NCBI RefSeq assembly: GCF_022376445.1 | Contig: NW_025955206.1 | Span: forward strand, 1 to 58,005 | Length of the DNA: 58,005 nt | Reading direction: 5' to 3' | DNA from: Fomitopsis serialis | Lineage: Eukaryota; Basidiomycota; Agaricomycetes; Polyporales; Fomitopsidaceae | In this document: positions 43,678 through 55,192 of the stretch, one piece after another | Numbering within the stretch: the first letter of the stretch is position 1 | Layout of the letters: every line of letters begins with the position of its first letter | The notes under the pieces: generated by a model | What the model was told of the DNA's origin: nothing | The model's input: the letters and a program-made list of their open reading frames with translations, nothing else | Database searches by the model: none | Made by a program: the position numbers and the translations under genes

Positions 43678-43812
43678 ACGATCGAGATCTGGATGCCCGG
43701 CTAATGCCGAACACAATTTCTGTACGGCCTCGGCATTGGCAAGATCCTCACCCTCGCCTGCTCCTCACCCTCAATCCACGATAGCATACTCGCAACTATC
43801 TGGACCGTCAGC
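43678..43812. promoter_or_regulatory. Compact bidirectional promoter, URI-like gene / PNO1
   Basis: 135 bp between the two divergent start codons in the present models. If the URI-like start is further upstream, the gap is smaller. Confidence 0.5.
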
Positions 43813-44887
43813 ATGGTGGTCATACACTCAGAGCCTAGCTCGTCCTCAAATTTGCACAAGAAGAACAGGCGGAAGTTGAGCAGAAAAGTGTCTGCGAAGC
43901 CTACGGATGCTCCCGTCCAAAACGACATAGACGATGAGATGGGCGGCGAGTCCGTTGATATTACGGACGTTATTCACCATAACTCGGATCAACAAGAAGA
44001 GCAGCAGACCGGGGAGGACGACGAACTCATGATCGACATGGATCCCACTTCACTGCCCGCCCAGACATCCGCTCCTGCATTCCCCCCTCTTCCCGCTTCT
44101 GCGCAACGGACGACATTGAAGTCTGAGATGAGGAGGATACCTATACCCCCACATCGAATGACTCCGCTGAAGAAAGACTGGGTCAACATCTTTTCGCCTT
44201 TGACGGAGATGCTGCAGCTGCAAGTGCGGATGAACGTCCAAAGAAAATGCGTCGAGATCAGGGTGAGTATGCCACGCTTCTCCATATCAGTCAGTGCCTT
44301 ATAGAAGATCATCCAGACGTCAAAACATACACATGATATAGGTGCCATCCAAAAGGGTGCCGACTTCGTCAAGTCATACGCTCTGGGCTTCGATGTCAAC
44401 GTGCGTATGCTTGCTCCTCGATGCGCGACGCTCTCTTACCATACCATTCCGCAGGACGCTATCGCTCTTCTTCGGCTGGACGATCTGTACCTAGACTCCT
44501 TCGAAATCAAAGACGTCAAGACTCTGCATGGCGACCACTTGTCTCGTGCCATCGGTAAGATCGTACGCTTGGCCATAATCCTCTTCGTCGCATAATCAGT
44601 GTGGCTGCCGCAGGTCGAATCGCTGGCCAGGACGGCAAGACAAAATTCACCATTGAAAACGCTAGCCGGACCCGCATCGTTCTTGCCGATACGTGAGTTT
44701 GGAGTTCTCTGTCATAGACACAATATTCACGTTGAGTCCCCGTAGCAAAATCCATATTCTCGGATCATTCCAGAACATCAAATTCGCCCGGGACGCCATA
44801 GTCTCGCTCATCCTCGGCTCACCGCCTGGTAAAGTGTATGCTGGATTGCGTACTGTGAGCAGCCGTATGCGGCAGAGGGCTCTGTAG
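43813..44887 (+). CDS. PNO1: Pno1/Dim2, KH-domain ribosome assembly factor
   Basis: RNA-binding factor for 20S pre-rRNA maturation and 40S subunit assembly, partner of Nob1. The acidic N-terminal 95 residues are variable. The conserved core starts RRIPIPPHRMTPLKKDW and continues RTSKHTHD, QKGADFVKSYALGFDV, ALLRLDDLYLDSFEIKDVK, LHGDHLSRAIGRIAGQDGK, ENASRTRIVLADTKIHILGS and ILGSPPGKVY, all hallmark Pno1 blocks with the KH fold. Exons: 43813-44262, 44317-44400, 44455-44554, 44614-44692, 44746-44887, giving 284 residues. Its neighbour across the divergent promoter also relates to large-complex assembly. Confidence 0.96.
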
Positions 44888-45207
44888 TCTGTATCTCCTT
44901 ATGTATGTTTCGTTGGAGCTCATTACATGGATATCCGCACCAATACAACCCGTAGAGCCAAGACATAACTTGTCAGACACCGGGAAGGCCATTGTGTACG
45001 TGGATCAAATGGCAAAGAGCTGAATCACTAACACATATGCTGGACTTCCTGTCACATCGGCAGTAGCGCAACGTACGCTGGTAACACGAATTGGTTCGAG
45101 TCTTTTATTCGACACGGACCGGATCCAAGGCCCCTGATTCACCAGGGCCTGCAATTCCCATCGCTGTCTTTCTACACATGCGCTACATGACATTTCTCGG
45201 TACTAAA
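44888..45207. other. Convergent intergenic region
   Basis: 320 bp between the stops of PNO1 (+) and the BTB gene (-). No gene seen. Confidence 0.5.
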
Positions 45208-47619
45208 TCATGTACTTGCCTCTACTCTATCTCTACCGCTTCGACCCCCTCCACGTCTGGCGTTGTTGCTAACATTTGACTTCTTCGGGCTAGTCTCCGT
45301 TGCTGACCAAAAAGAGTTACTCTTCGGGCACTCCTCTGCCTCTGCCTTCTTCCACCTGTCTTCTACTGGGACGTCGGGCCTCACCGCTAGCTCCTTCAGA
45401 GCGTCTTGAGTTTTTGGAAACATTGCGAACCCACTTCCTTCCCTTAATCTTGCCCTCGCTTCCGCCGCTGCCGCCTCTCTCCTCGCTCTTTCCTCACTCT
45501 CTGTTTGTGCCACTGCCTCCTCTCTCCTCACTTTTTCTTCCCTTGCTCTTGCCGCTGACTCTGCCGCTGCCTCCTCTCTCCTCACCTGCTCCTCCCTTGC
45601 CCTCGTTTCCGCCTCAGCTGCCCGAGCCCTTGCCTCTGCTTCAGCGGCCGCCGCTTTCCTCCTCGCCTCTTCTTTCTTTGCTCTTGCTTCCACCTCTGCT
45701 TCTTGAGCTCTCGCCTCCTCCTCTCGAGCTCTCGCTTCCGCCTCTGCTTCTCGAGCCCTCGCCTCTGCTTCCTCCGCTGCCTCTAGCTTCGCCTCCCTCT
45801 CTACTTCCGCCGTCTCGGCCTCGTAGTCCATGTCATCGTCCGTTGTCTTATCGCAGTCGCTCGAATAATACGAGTACGTCTCGTCGCTGCTGTCGGAGCG
45901 ATCGTCGCGCACGCCGTCCCACCATTGCTTAGGATCCTCGGCCTCTGGCGTTGTACGGCACTCGGTGGCAGCGACCGCGCGGAAGATATGCATGACGAGA
46001 GCTGTAGCATAGGGTCGCTCCCCGCGCGCCATCTCGTCGATCTTCTCTTCGAGCGCGGAGTCTCTCGTCAGCGTATCCCAGTTCTGCACGAGGAAGGTGA
46101 CCTCCATCGTACGGACAGGCTCATGTCTATAGATGGGTTTTCGATTCGTAGTCAGTTGAGCTGCAAGATTGCAGCGCACGCGTCAAGGACGTACCGTGAA
46201 GTGAGCGGACTAAAGAGCTCGTCGATGATGTTCTTCTCATTGAGTTGTCGGCGCAGGAAAGAGAACGCCCGCTTTTGTAGGTCGTTGAGACCAAGCTTCG
46301 TGGTTCAGCGTCAGCATGACAGACCTATGTGTGTAGGTCAAATCATGGGAGACTCACCTTCACGGCTACGTCGTATAATGCTTTGCAAGACGACGGCGTT
46401 GGTCTGTTGGGATATGACTTCTTGTAATCGGCCAGGAACGAGTCTCGTGCCTCCTTTCCGTTGCTACTCAAAGGGGCGAATACGACGATCCCGGTGTACA
46501 GATAGTAGATGAGGGCCTGCCAGCTATATGCGGTCGATGTGAGGCGAGGCCGCATACACGTCGACAGACGAAGACGTACGTTCGATGTGCAACCCCTCTC
46601 AACAGGATGTCTTCCAGCTTCGTATCGTCACCCAGAGATAGCGAACTGAATCCTGTGCTGCTCCCTTCGCTGGCCGTGGTGGCATTGGCTTCGCCGTCAA
46701 CCAGGACCAGTGGTTCCTCGGTGATGTCGGCCTCCGAATCGATCATGTCAGGCAAAGAATGAACCCCTCGAAGCGGCTTGGTCCCGCTGAGGTCCTCTTC
46801 GACATTGATATCGTCGTCGTCATAATCGCTCTCGTAGTCGCTGAAGGCAGCTAGGTCGTCGATCGCGTTACCGTCGAGACCTGGTGGAAGGCTCTCTGAG
46901 TCGCATAGCGCTCCATCCAGCAACGCAAGACCCTCCTCCCATGCTATGCATTTGAATCAGTACAGCCCGCAATCCCCACAAACTAGAGCCCACGCACAAT
47001 GTTCAATTTCCTCGCAAGAAGAGACTAGGATGTCACGCGGAGCGAATACGCTTTGCGGCCTAGTCAAGGTACCGTCGGGCCTGCGCGCAGAGAACGCAAC
47101 CCAACGCACGGTCGGGGGCTCCTTGCTCTCGAGAGACTGGTACAAAAGGTCCAACGCGTCCGGGGACAACCTCGCAGGCGGCGGCGTCAGGCGCGTCAAC
47201 TTCAACACGGCCATGACCACCAAGGCATTGTCGCGTCGCAGATTGACGCAATCGTCCAGAAAGCTTGCAGAGAGGACGTTGTCCCATACAAGAACATCAC
47301 CAGCCGCACGGACATCCCGAGCATCCTGATAAGAAAACCAGGCAGTCTCGTTGTCTCGAGACCGTCCATCGACCGTCACCTCCACATGCACGGGCTGCAA
47401 GAGGTCGTCACTGGCGCATAGGCCCAGATTGAAGCATGGCCCATGGTCATCGCTCTGGTACGCAGATATTCTGAAGAAGAAGCCTGGTCCAAAGACAGCG
47501 GTGTCGTACTGGTCAACACCTGAGTCCGCGTCGATGAGATTGAACATCGCGCGAAGGTTATCGACGCGAAATTGGAAGACCAGGCGCTCTTCGCAATGCT
47601 GAGACAGGATGCTTGCCAT
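45208..47619 (-). CDS. BTB-like protein with long charged helix
   Basis: 723 residues from exons 47619-46998, 46943-46580, 46523-46358, 46295-46195, 46126-45208. The N-terminal 208 residues look like a MATH/beta-sandwich region (FQFRVDNLRAMFNL, AYQSDDHGPCFNLGL). A divergent BTB part follows: LALLDGALCD, an acidic insert with SDYESDYDDDDINVEED, then WQALIYYLYTGIVVF and ALYDVAVKLGLNDLQKRA, the usual end of BTB domains in mushroom proteins. The C-terminal third holds about 130 residues almost entirely of Glu, Ala, Arg and Lys, predicting a continuous coiled coil or single alpha-helix, and then a basic tail. BTB-MATH proteins can be cullin-3 adaptors; that role here is inference. Confidence 0.75.
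45440..45830 (-). repeat. Low-complexity purine-rich tract coding the charged helix
   Basis: The coding strand consists of repeated GAG/GCG/AGG-type codons; the plus strand is correspondingly C/T-rich. Imperfect units around EARAREAEA recur. It explains several long spurious plus-strand frames rich in Leu and Pro. Confidence 0.8.
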
Positions 47620-47969
47620 GGCGAAAGACACAGAGAGTGGTCACAGAACCACTTGAACGTTGATAGCGTTGAGCGAGCCTGAGCCTGAGAGAAAACTTCA
47701 ACAGGATGCGAAAGTCAGGATGACTTAATGGTATCGTGCCACACCGGAAGGTATATGAGGGCACTGTCCTCATGCACAGTGTGCAGGATCGAGGGTCCTG
47801 TCTAGCGACTCTTCGTGAGGCTCGTGGTCGAGGCGAGGCTGCCACGAAGCTCCCATCCGAGCCTTGCCCGAAGCGACCGAGCCCGAAAGATTCTGATGCG
47901 ACGCCACAGACGCGCTGTTGACGCGTTGTTTGGCACGCGGCTGAGAGCCGCACGCTCGCCAAACCCAAC
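47620..47969. promoter_or_regulatory. Divergent promoter region, BTB gene / copper radical oxidase
   Basis: 350 bp between divergent starts. No clear TATA box or gene. Confidence 0.45.
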
Positions 47970-50485
47970 ATGCCTGCGCTGCCCATTATCACCGCGATGA
48001 CTGCCTTCGGGAGGGCGTGTCTCGTGCGTAAAACGGTCGTGCTCGTGCTCACCGCGTTACTATTCTCCGCTTTCCCTGTGTACGCTGCCGACTCGGAGAG
48101 GGCCTGGAATGGATTCGTGACGCCTGGTTCGACCGACCCAACAGCGTTTGTGCCCTACTACGTCCCTCCGGGCGCTCGGAGCTACGATTCGTCGTCTCCG
48201 TTTCTTCACTACTCGGGGAGATGGAAAGACGCGTACTCATCCGCGTACGTCCAGAACACATTGCGGTCTACCTCCGAACCAGGCGCATCTATGACCTTCA
48301 GCTTCACTGGTACCGGCATCGAGTGGTTCGGCAATCAGGACGCAAGACACGGTATTGCGCAAGTGTACATCGATGGCAGGAAGATGCAGGACGTCGACAC
48401 GTGGAGCTCCAAGTCCAGGAAGCAGCAGCGCATCTACTGGAACTTTGACTTGTACCCTGGCAGGCATACCATCAAGATCGTCGATGCTGGGCAGAAGAAC
48501 GTTAATGCGACCGGCACACTAGTGGACATCGATGCTCTCGTTGTGGTTGCTGGGCCCCCGCCCGAAGACTCCTCGGGTGCGGAATACTTGGACACTGCCG
48601 CCCAGCCAATCCCAGACTACCCACCGCTCTTTGACTTCGTATCTGAACCTGATCTCGACAAGGAGTGGACTTTAGCACAAATTGGGCATACCGGTGTCTC
48701 GGCCATGCAGCTCTCAATCATCTCCGAGTCTCACGCGCTCATTGTGGACAAGGTAGAACACAATCCTCTGACCATCGACGGTCATCCTGCCTGGGCTGCT
48801 CTCTACAATCTCAAGACGCACACTGTGACACCTCTGGCCGTGGAATCGAACTCTTTCTGTGCTGGTGGCACCTTTCTCAGTAACGGCACTCTCATCAATG
48901 TCGGCGGAAACCCTGTCGTGGAAGACCACACCTCTGCCGCTGATTTCGGTGACCTGGACGGGCTACAAGCCGTACGTGTCTTGGACCCATGTGAGTCCGA
49001 CGACGTCTCTGGTTGCAGGCTCTACGAGAACCATGCTCGCATTCGGTTGGCTAGTCCTCGTTGGTACACCACTGTACTCCGTATCGCAGACGGAAGCGCG
49101 ATGATCATAGGTGGCTCGCGCAAGGGTGGCTGGATCAACAACGTCACGGTCAACAATCCTACGGTGGAGTATTGGCCTTCCAAGACCATCGCTGGCTCGC
49201 GTGGAATGCCCATACACCTCCCGTTCTTGGAAGACACTGTCGGGGCGAACCTCTTCCCGATCGCGTTCTCGCTGCCAGATGGGACAGTGTTCATGGCCGC
49301 CAACCAGGACGCAATGATCTACGACTGGAAGGCGAACACCGAGCGTCGGCTGCCACGCCTCCCAAACGGCGTGCGCGTCACCTACCCAATGGCCGGCACC
49401 GCCGTCCTTCTTCCACTCGCGCCCGAGACGGGGTACGCTCCTGAAGTCCTCATTTGCGGTGGCTCGACGTTGGACGACACGCAGCCAGGTTACACGATCA
49501 CCTCGCAAGACCCTGCCTCAACGCAGTGTGTACGCATGCTTCTGACCGAGGCGGGCATCGTCGCTGGCTGGGTCATCGAGCATATGCCGGAGGCTCGCCA
49601 CATGCCCGACGCGGTCCTCCTTCCCACAGGCGACGTGCTCATCGTCAACGGCGCTGGCTCCGGTATCTCTGGCTATGGCAACGTCGTCGGCCAAATCGGT
49701 GCGTCGAATGCAGACAACCCCGTCCTCACGCCTGTGCTGTACGATCCCGCGGCTCCACTTGGCCAGCGGTTCTCCCAGGAGGGCATGCCGACGAGCGACA
49801 TACCGAGGATGTACCACTCTGTGGCAACGCTTACGCCTAGCGGGGAGGTCATGATCGCGGGGAGCAACCCGAATCTCGACCGGAGCGAAGTCGAGTACGG
49901 GACGGAATATCGTGTCGAATGGCTGGGTCCGCCTTACATGATCAAAGCGAGGCCTGAGATCGTCGAGAAGCCGGAGATCATTGGATATGATGAAGTCGTG
50001 TCGTTCAACGTCGCGATCCCGGACAGCTTGTCCCACAGTGCAGCCATCAAGGGTAAGTTGTCGCACTTGGCCAGATACGCTCTGTTGACAGTCATTTACT
50101 AGTGGCACTCATGGATCTCGGCTTTGTGACGCATACTGTCCACGCCAACTCTCGGCTGGTGTACCTCACATCGTCCTTGTCTGAGGATGGGCAGACGATC
50201 ACGGTGGCTGGTCCTCCGGATGGCGGCGTATATCCTCCTGGCCCCGGCTTTTTGTACCTCGTCGTGGACGGTATCCCGAGTGTCGGCGCGAAGGTCATGA
50301 TCGGCGATGGAGAGGACCCGCCGTTTGACGAAGATGCACTTGCCAAGTAAGTTGTGTCCCACTGCCCTGTGTGCTTGCTGACGGGCCACTACAGTATGCT
50401 CGCTGCGACAGAGGTCGATCAGTACGAGAAGAGCAGAATGAAGGGCAAAGGCAAGCACAAGACCTCGAAACCGCACTCCGCGTGA
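47970..50485 (+). CDS. Copper radical oxidase, glyoxal oxidase-like (AA5 family)
   Basis: Secreted copper-tyrosyl radical enzyme that oxidises aldehydes or alcohols and makes H2O2, commonly feeding lignin peroxidases in wood-decay fungi. 805 residues from exons 47970-50052, 50103-50346, 50395-50485. A signal peptide (hydrophobic LVLTALLFSAFPVYA) is followed by an extra roughly 150-residue beta-rich domain with GTGIEWFGNQDARHG and IYWNFDLYPGRHTIKIVD. The catalytic part has SFCAGG (Cys about 296, radical cross-link), YPMAGTAV (Tyr about 472), MYHSVATLTPSGE (Tyr-His pair) and THTVHANSR (distal His). The C-terminus ends in a Lys-rich tail. A second Met at 47997 could also be the start. Substrate unknown. 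Confidence 0.9.
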
Positions 50486-50602
50486 AGTTTCAGGCGACGA
50501 CGACTTCATGTGAACACTTCTACTCTGCACAGCCCACTACTCATTCGCTTTGTTAGCTATCTCCGTAATGTGTCTACCCTAATGCACAATTCTATTGGTA
50601 TT

Positions 50603-51412
50603 CTATCGATCGATGACGTCTGCGTTGGTCTGCACCAAGTCAACCTTCAAATGCGCAGTGTCCGAATAGCTAACCAATACCGCCTCCCCACTGTCTAGTA
50701 TGTCTATCACCGATATCGACGCGTTCCAGCACTTGCCATTTACCACTACTCCTTCAGCGCATTTCATCTTACCGCTCCCGAGCAGGTTCCCGATAAGCCT
50801 CGAGATGTAGCCTCCGTGCGAGACGACGAGCAGGTCTGCCGGGAGCGATTTCCCGTGCACGGGATCTTGCTTGACGAGGGACTCGACGTAGGCCAGGATG
50901 GTACCGTTCCACCATTGTGCTGCGCGCAGGCTAAAATCGCTGAGCTGTTCTGCGTTTGCAGGCGCAGTGGGACTGCGTCCTTCGAGCTTCTGACCCTGCC
51001 AGTCTCCTAGGTTCTGCGCGATTTGGCACGCAGATCAGAACAGAAGTTCGTTCGACCATGATCAGGTGTGCTCACTCGTTCTCGCAATGCTGCGTGTTTC
51101 TCCAGCAGCACTCCTGGGTGCTTCTGCAGTATGATCTCTGCGGTCTGCGATTGTCCGAATTTGTATCAGTTGCCCCCTTCCACGGTCGCTCCGAAATGCT
51201 TCGTGCCGCACCTTGGCTGCCCGATCTAGATCACTACTGAACGCCCTCGCAAAGCCCACCGTCTCAAGTGCACCCGCCGCCGCCTGGGCCTGGTCTAGCC
51301 CGGCAGCATTCAGGTGGGTATCGCGCTGTCCTTGCATGATGCCCAGCCTGTTCTCGTTTGTCTCGCCATGGCGGACGATGTAGATTCTCGCCAGGACCGC
51401 CGCCGCTGCCAT
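50603..51412 (-). CDS. Histidine phosphatase (phosphoglycerate mutase-like)
   Basis: 226 residues from exons 51412-51212, 51144-51076, 51013-50603. The catalytic RHGE motif is in IYIVRHGETNENRLGIMQG, with the phosphohistidine in RHG. Further family blocks are SSDLDRAAKTAEII, RERNLGDWQG and VVSHGGYISRLIGNLL with the second catalytic His. The size and motifs fit the fructose-2,6-bisphosphatase/TIGAR-like group, but the substrate cannot be told from sequence. No signal peptide is evident. It ends 117 bp from the copper oxidase stop, convergently. Confidence 0.9.
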
Positions 51413-51805
51413 CGATGTCAAGAGGCAACCGTAGATAACCCTAACCCGCCACACACGGTCTGTTATTAGCAGCACCGCGGCCGTAGCTCGTCCATGCATT
51501 GATAGCCCCCGCACGCATGCCTGAGCTGTGGAAGGACAATACCATACGATGTCTTCTCTTTCTACGAATTGACAAGAATATGTGAATCTGCTACAGTCTG
51601 CGGGGCCACTGCGGTCCATGCGCCCACCCATTGATACAAGTTGCGACTGTCCGTATCAACTGTTTTACACATATTACATCGACGAATCCTTCCACTGGTC
51701 TCAGGGACAAGAAACTGCCCTGGCCCCGCGGGCGTTGAGACCGTACGTAAGACCTCGGGGAGAGCGCTCGCATCCAGTGGCTCCACCCAGCAAACGGCTC
51801 TTCGG

Positions 51806-54800
51806 TCATCGTAGCAATTCCTCAATCTCTGCGGACACGTTCTTGACGCGGTCGTCGGAGAACGTCGAGCGGAGTGACGACATGCACTGCTTGACGGCGT
51901 TGACTTGTGCTTCGTTCGGCTTCTCGCCTTTCTCTCTCGCCGCATATAGCTGAAGGACGGGAGTCAGTACGATGCATGGGACGCTCACCAGAACCAGCGA
52001 AGCTCACGATGTTTCCCAAGGCTACCAACGCGCGATACGCTGCCTCCTGGTCGCTTGTATCCTGCTGAAGCCCCGTCATGATGGAATTGTACAAGAACAT
52101 CGTCAACTCGGGCTCCAGCGGCTCCCTCAGCCCGATGCAGCTCAGACTACCCAACAATTAGCCTCGTGTAAATGTATGTCGAAACGAACGCGAGACTCAC
52201 TTAAACAGAATGGTCGCGCATGCGACCCGCTGAGCCTTAGTCAGGTTGTTGTAAGGTTGCTGGGCGATGTCTTGCAGTATCTACCAAGCCAACCTTCAGA
52301 ACCGGCGAATCCCACAAGTACGGCCACGCTTACCGTCTTGACCCACGCCCCATCCCCGTAAAGATTATCCTGGAAGGTATTCACGAGGGCCCTGAGGAAG
52401 AACAGCGTGTTCGTCTCTCTTGACCGCGACAGTGGAGTCTCCCAAGGGTCCTTCCAAGACGAAGCGTGCATCATAGCGCTGAAGAAGCGATGCTTCAGCT
52501 GTGTGTCTTGCGAGTAACTTGAGCAGAAGGCAAGCAAGAGCCGACCAAGGTCCATGACTGCGAGCGGAGTTCTCATGAGATAACAACTTCACGCGACCAC
52601 GACATGGACTACGCACCAGGGAACAACGACTCCCGCGGCCACCTATCAAGCAACGCGATGATGGCATCTAGGTGGCGTGCTGTGGGCGGGTTTGTACCGG
52701 GCGGCGGATTGTCCCAATGCGCGAGCTGAGAGACTATGGCGGAGAGGTACGCAAAGGCCTCGTCGACGCGGATGCGCTCTTGGGGATACATGGCTAACGA
52801 TGATGTTGACTAGACGAACGCCGCGTTCATGCCACAAATCCTCAAACTCTCATGTAAGTGTACGTACGATCTCGTTCCGAAGGCTTTGATCGATCTGCTG
52901 CAGCTTTGCTTGCATCGCAGAGACGTTCGCCTGGCGGAACGCCAAAGGCGTACGCTACAAAGATTATATGAGCACCACGTAAAGGATACACAGCTTGCAG
53001 ACGTACGACCGGGATGACCTTCGATGATGTCGCCGGGGTAGCTCGAGGGGGAGGCGTAGACGGTGTCACAGACGAGGAGTACCTTGAAGCACCTGTCCAA
53101 GGATCGGCTGGGTTTACAGCAGGAGCTGGTGATGGTGAAGTAGGTGCCGCCCGATACCGAGACGCGCCTTGGCGTACAGTGAGGACACGAGAACACCAAT
53201 CGATGATGTGACATACCCGTGAAAGGATCCATATATTCCTGCGCGCGACCTCCGACTGCAGCTTGTGCGGGCTGGTACCGAGACGCACCTAGAGCAAAGT
53301 CAGGGCAACACAGATAGCGAACGCGTATGTTCTTACCAGTGAATGGATCAGAGTACTGAGCCCCGCCACCCAGGGTCACACCACCGGTGTTCTTCTCGAT
53401 GAATTTCACTACCTCGTCCAAATAGGTCAGGGGAAGTTCGTGAGCATTCAAGAACCGCTGCGCAGCCGCGTATGGGTTTTCTTAGAACGATTGAGCACAC
53501 AATCCCCCCGCAGCTGGACCCTTGTCTCACCGGCAGCGTTGTAAGGCAGCTTCAGCGGTGGCATGCCTTCCTGTACGTCCACGTCGAAGACGTAATCATA
53601 CTCCTTCCCCTCGTATAGCTGCTTTCGCCCCGAGCCGACGGCGTCCACGACGTCGCCTATCTTCTGCCAACTGGACGACGCGCTGTCCCACTAAAGACGC
53701 CAACGTTAACACATCGCCCACACGGTATAACATGATTGCATGCCTGATGGGCCTCTACGTTGTCGCCGTTCCTGATCATCTTGACTTCGCCAGGTTTGTT
53801 GCCTATTCATGATTGTTATATAGGAGACTAATCAATCACCTCCCAGAATTGAGCTCACCCGGCGTCGACAGTACCTCCAAACCTGGCAGATCCGACTTCT
53901 TCACGTCGCCGATTTGCTGCGCGGGCAAAGTCTGGCTCGCGACCTGATCTTCGTAGGCCTTCAGCTCTTCGCTCGGCAGTTGACGTGACTCCGCGTGACT
54001 GAAGATGCGTACGACACCGTCGCTGCATCCAGTCACAATGTCACCGTTCGGCATGGTCGACACCGACCAGACGGAGATGGCAGGATGGACAATCGTCTGG
54101 TAGCACTCGCCATCTGCGCTGGGTTAGGCGAACAACGCAGAACGACAAGGAACTGGGTAGCACTTACCTCTCCAGATGCGGACTGTACGGTCCTCCCCTC
54201 CGGATACGATGTCACCATTCTCCAGCACGGAGATGCTGTACACGAACGATGTATGCCCGGAGAGTGTGTGAACGAGGTCGCCTTCCATGGTCCATATCTT
54301 AATCTCACTGCAGGGACCACTTACCATACTGTACAGTAATGAACGACACCACCACGTACCTATCGTTTGAGCATGACGCAAACCCAATGTCTGTGTAGAG
54401 CGCAAGGCCGCGAACCGCTTGTGTATGCCCAGGATATGTTCGGACGTTCTTGTGCTGGTTCCATAGTTTGATGGTGTTGTCGGCAGAGCCTATATCATAC
54501 GTAAGATACACATCGCAGTGGCAACCTACTGCTCAACGCACCTGTCAGGAACTGTTCGGAATCTACAGCCAGCACAGCCCATACGGACTGCCGGTGTCCG
54601 GTGAGATCGTACAAGAGTTTGAAGTCCTTCCAGACCTTGGCCGTTCTAAGACGTATTACACCTGTGTTCGCGAACCTCTTCGAAAGAGATAAACATACCG
54701 ATCCCAAGATCCAGAAACGATCAATCCGTCGGGCGTACAGTCCAGTGCACATATATTGTCCGTGTGGCCGATGAGGGAGTACGCAGGCTCGTTGGAGTTA

Positions 54801-55192
54801 GCCGAGAGGGCGAAGACGTTGATCACAGTGTCTTGACCGCCCGTCACCGCAAATCCTAGGTTCCCTCACCTGTCAATGCATACATGCGAAACAGGACGTT
54901 CCCGATGGATCGCTCACCTAGCGGTTCTTCAGGTGTAGGTGGGAGGTATGTTACAGCATTGATGTACCGTGAACCTGCGCGCAGGGTTACGGACTGGCCG
55001 AATCCTGGGGCATCCCTGTTCCGAACCCATGAGATCGCGGTGCTGTCGCGCGAAGCAGAGAGGACGAGATCGTTCGTCGGTGAAGCGACGGCCCGCACCT
55101 GGAAGGGTTGAGCTAGCGCGAATATCGAGACGAAGAGACGTACGAACATCGGCAGTGTGGCCAGTGAGCGTTGCCGAAAGCTTGTAGGGCAT
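51806..55192 (-). CDS. DOA1: Doa1/Lub1/PLAA ubiquitin-binding Cdc48 cofactor
   Basis: Cofactor of the Cdc48/p97 ATPase in ubiquitin-dependent protein sorting and turnover. 824 residues in 18 exons. WD40 repeats fill residues 1 to about 340 (LTGHTADVRAVASP, LIGHTDNICALDC, TYPGHTQAVRGLALY, TLSGHTSFVYSISVLENGD). The PFU domain follows (GKEYDYVFDVDVQEGMPPLK, ENPYAAAQRFL, LDEVVKFIEKNT), then a linker with repeated GASRY and DPFTG motifs, then the PUL armadillo domain (YPQERIRVDEAFAYLS, WETPLSRSRETNTLFFLRAL, NLTKAQRVACATILFNLSC) ending EIEELLR. Intron 53743-53691 needs a GC donor (cag then gcatgc). All other junctions are GT..AG and in phase. The exon sum is divisible by three without corrections. 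Confidence 0.95.

Noticed and set aside
45300..45932. Plus-strand 210-codon Leu/Pro-rich frame
   Set aside because: It is the complement of the charged-helix coding tract of the BTB gene, whose five-exon model is in phase.
48961..49508. Minus-strand frame opposite the copper radical oxidase
   Set aside because: Antiphase shadow of a long conserved exon.
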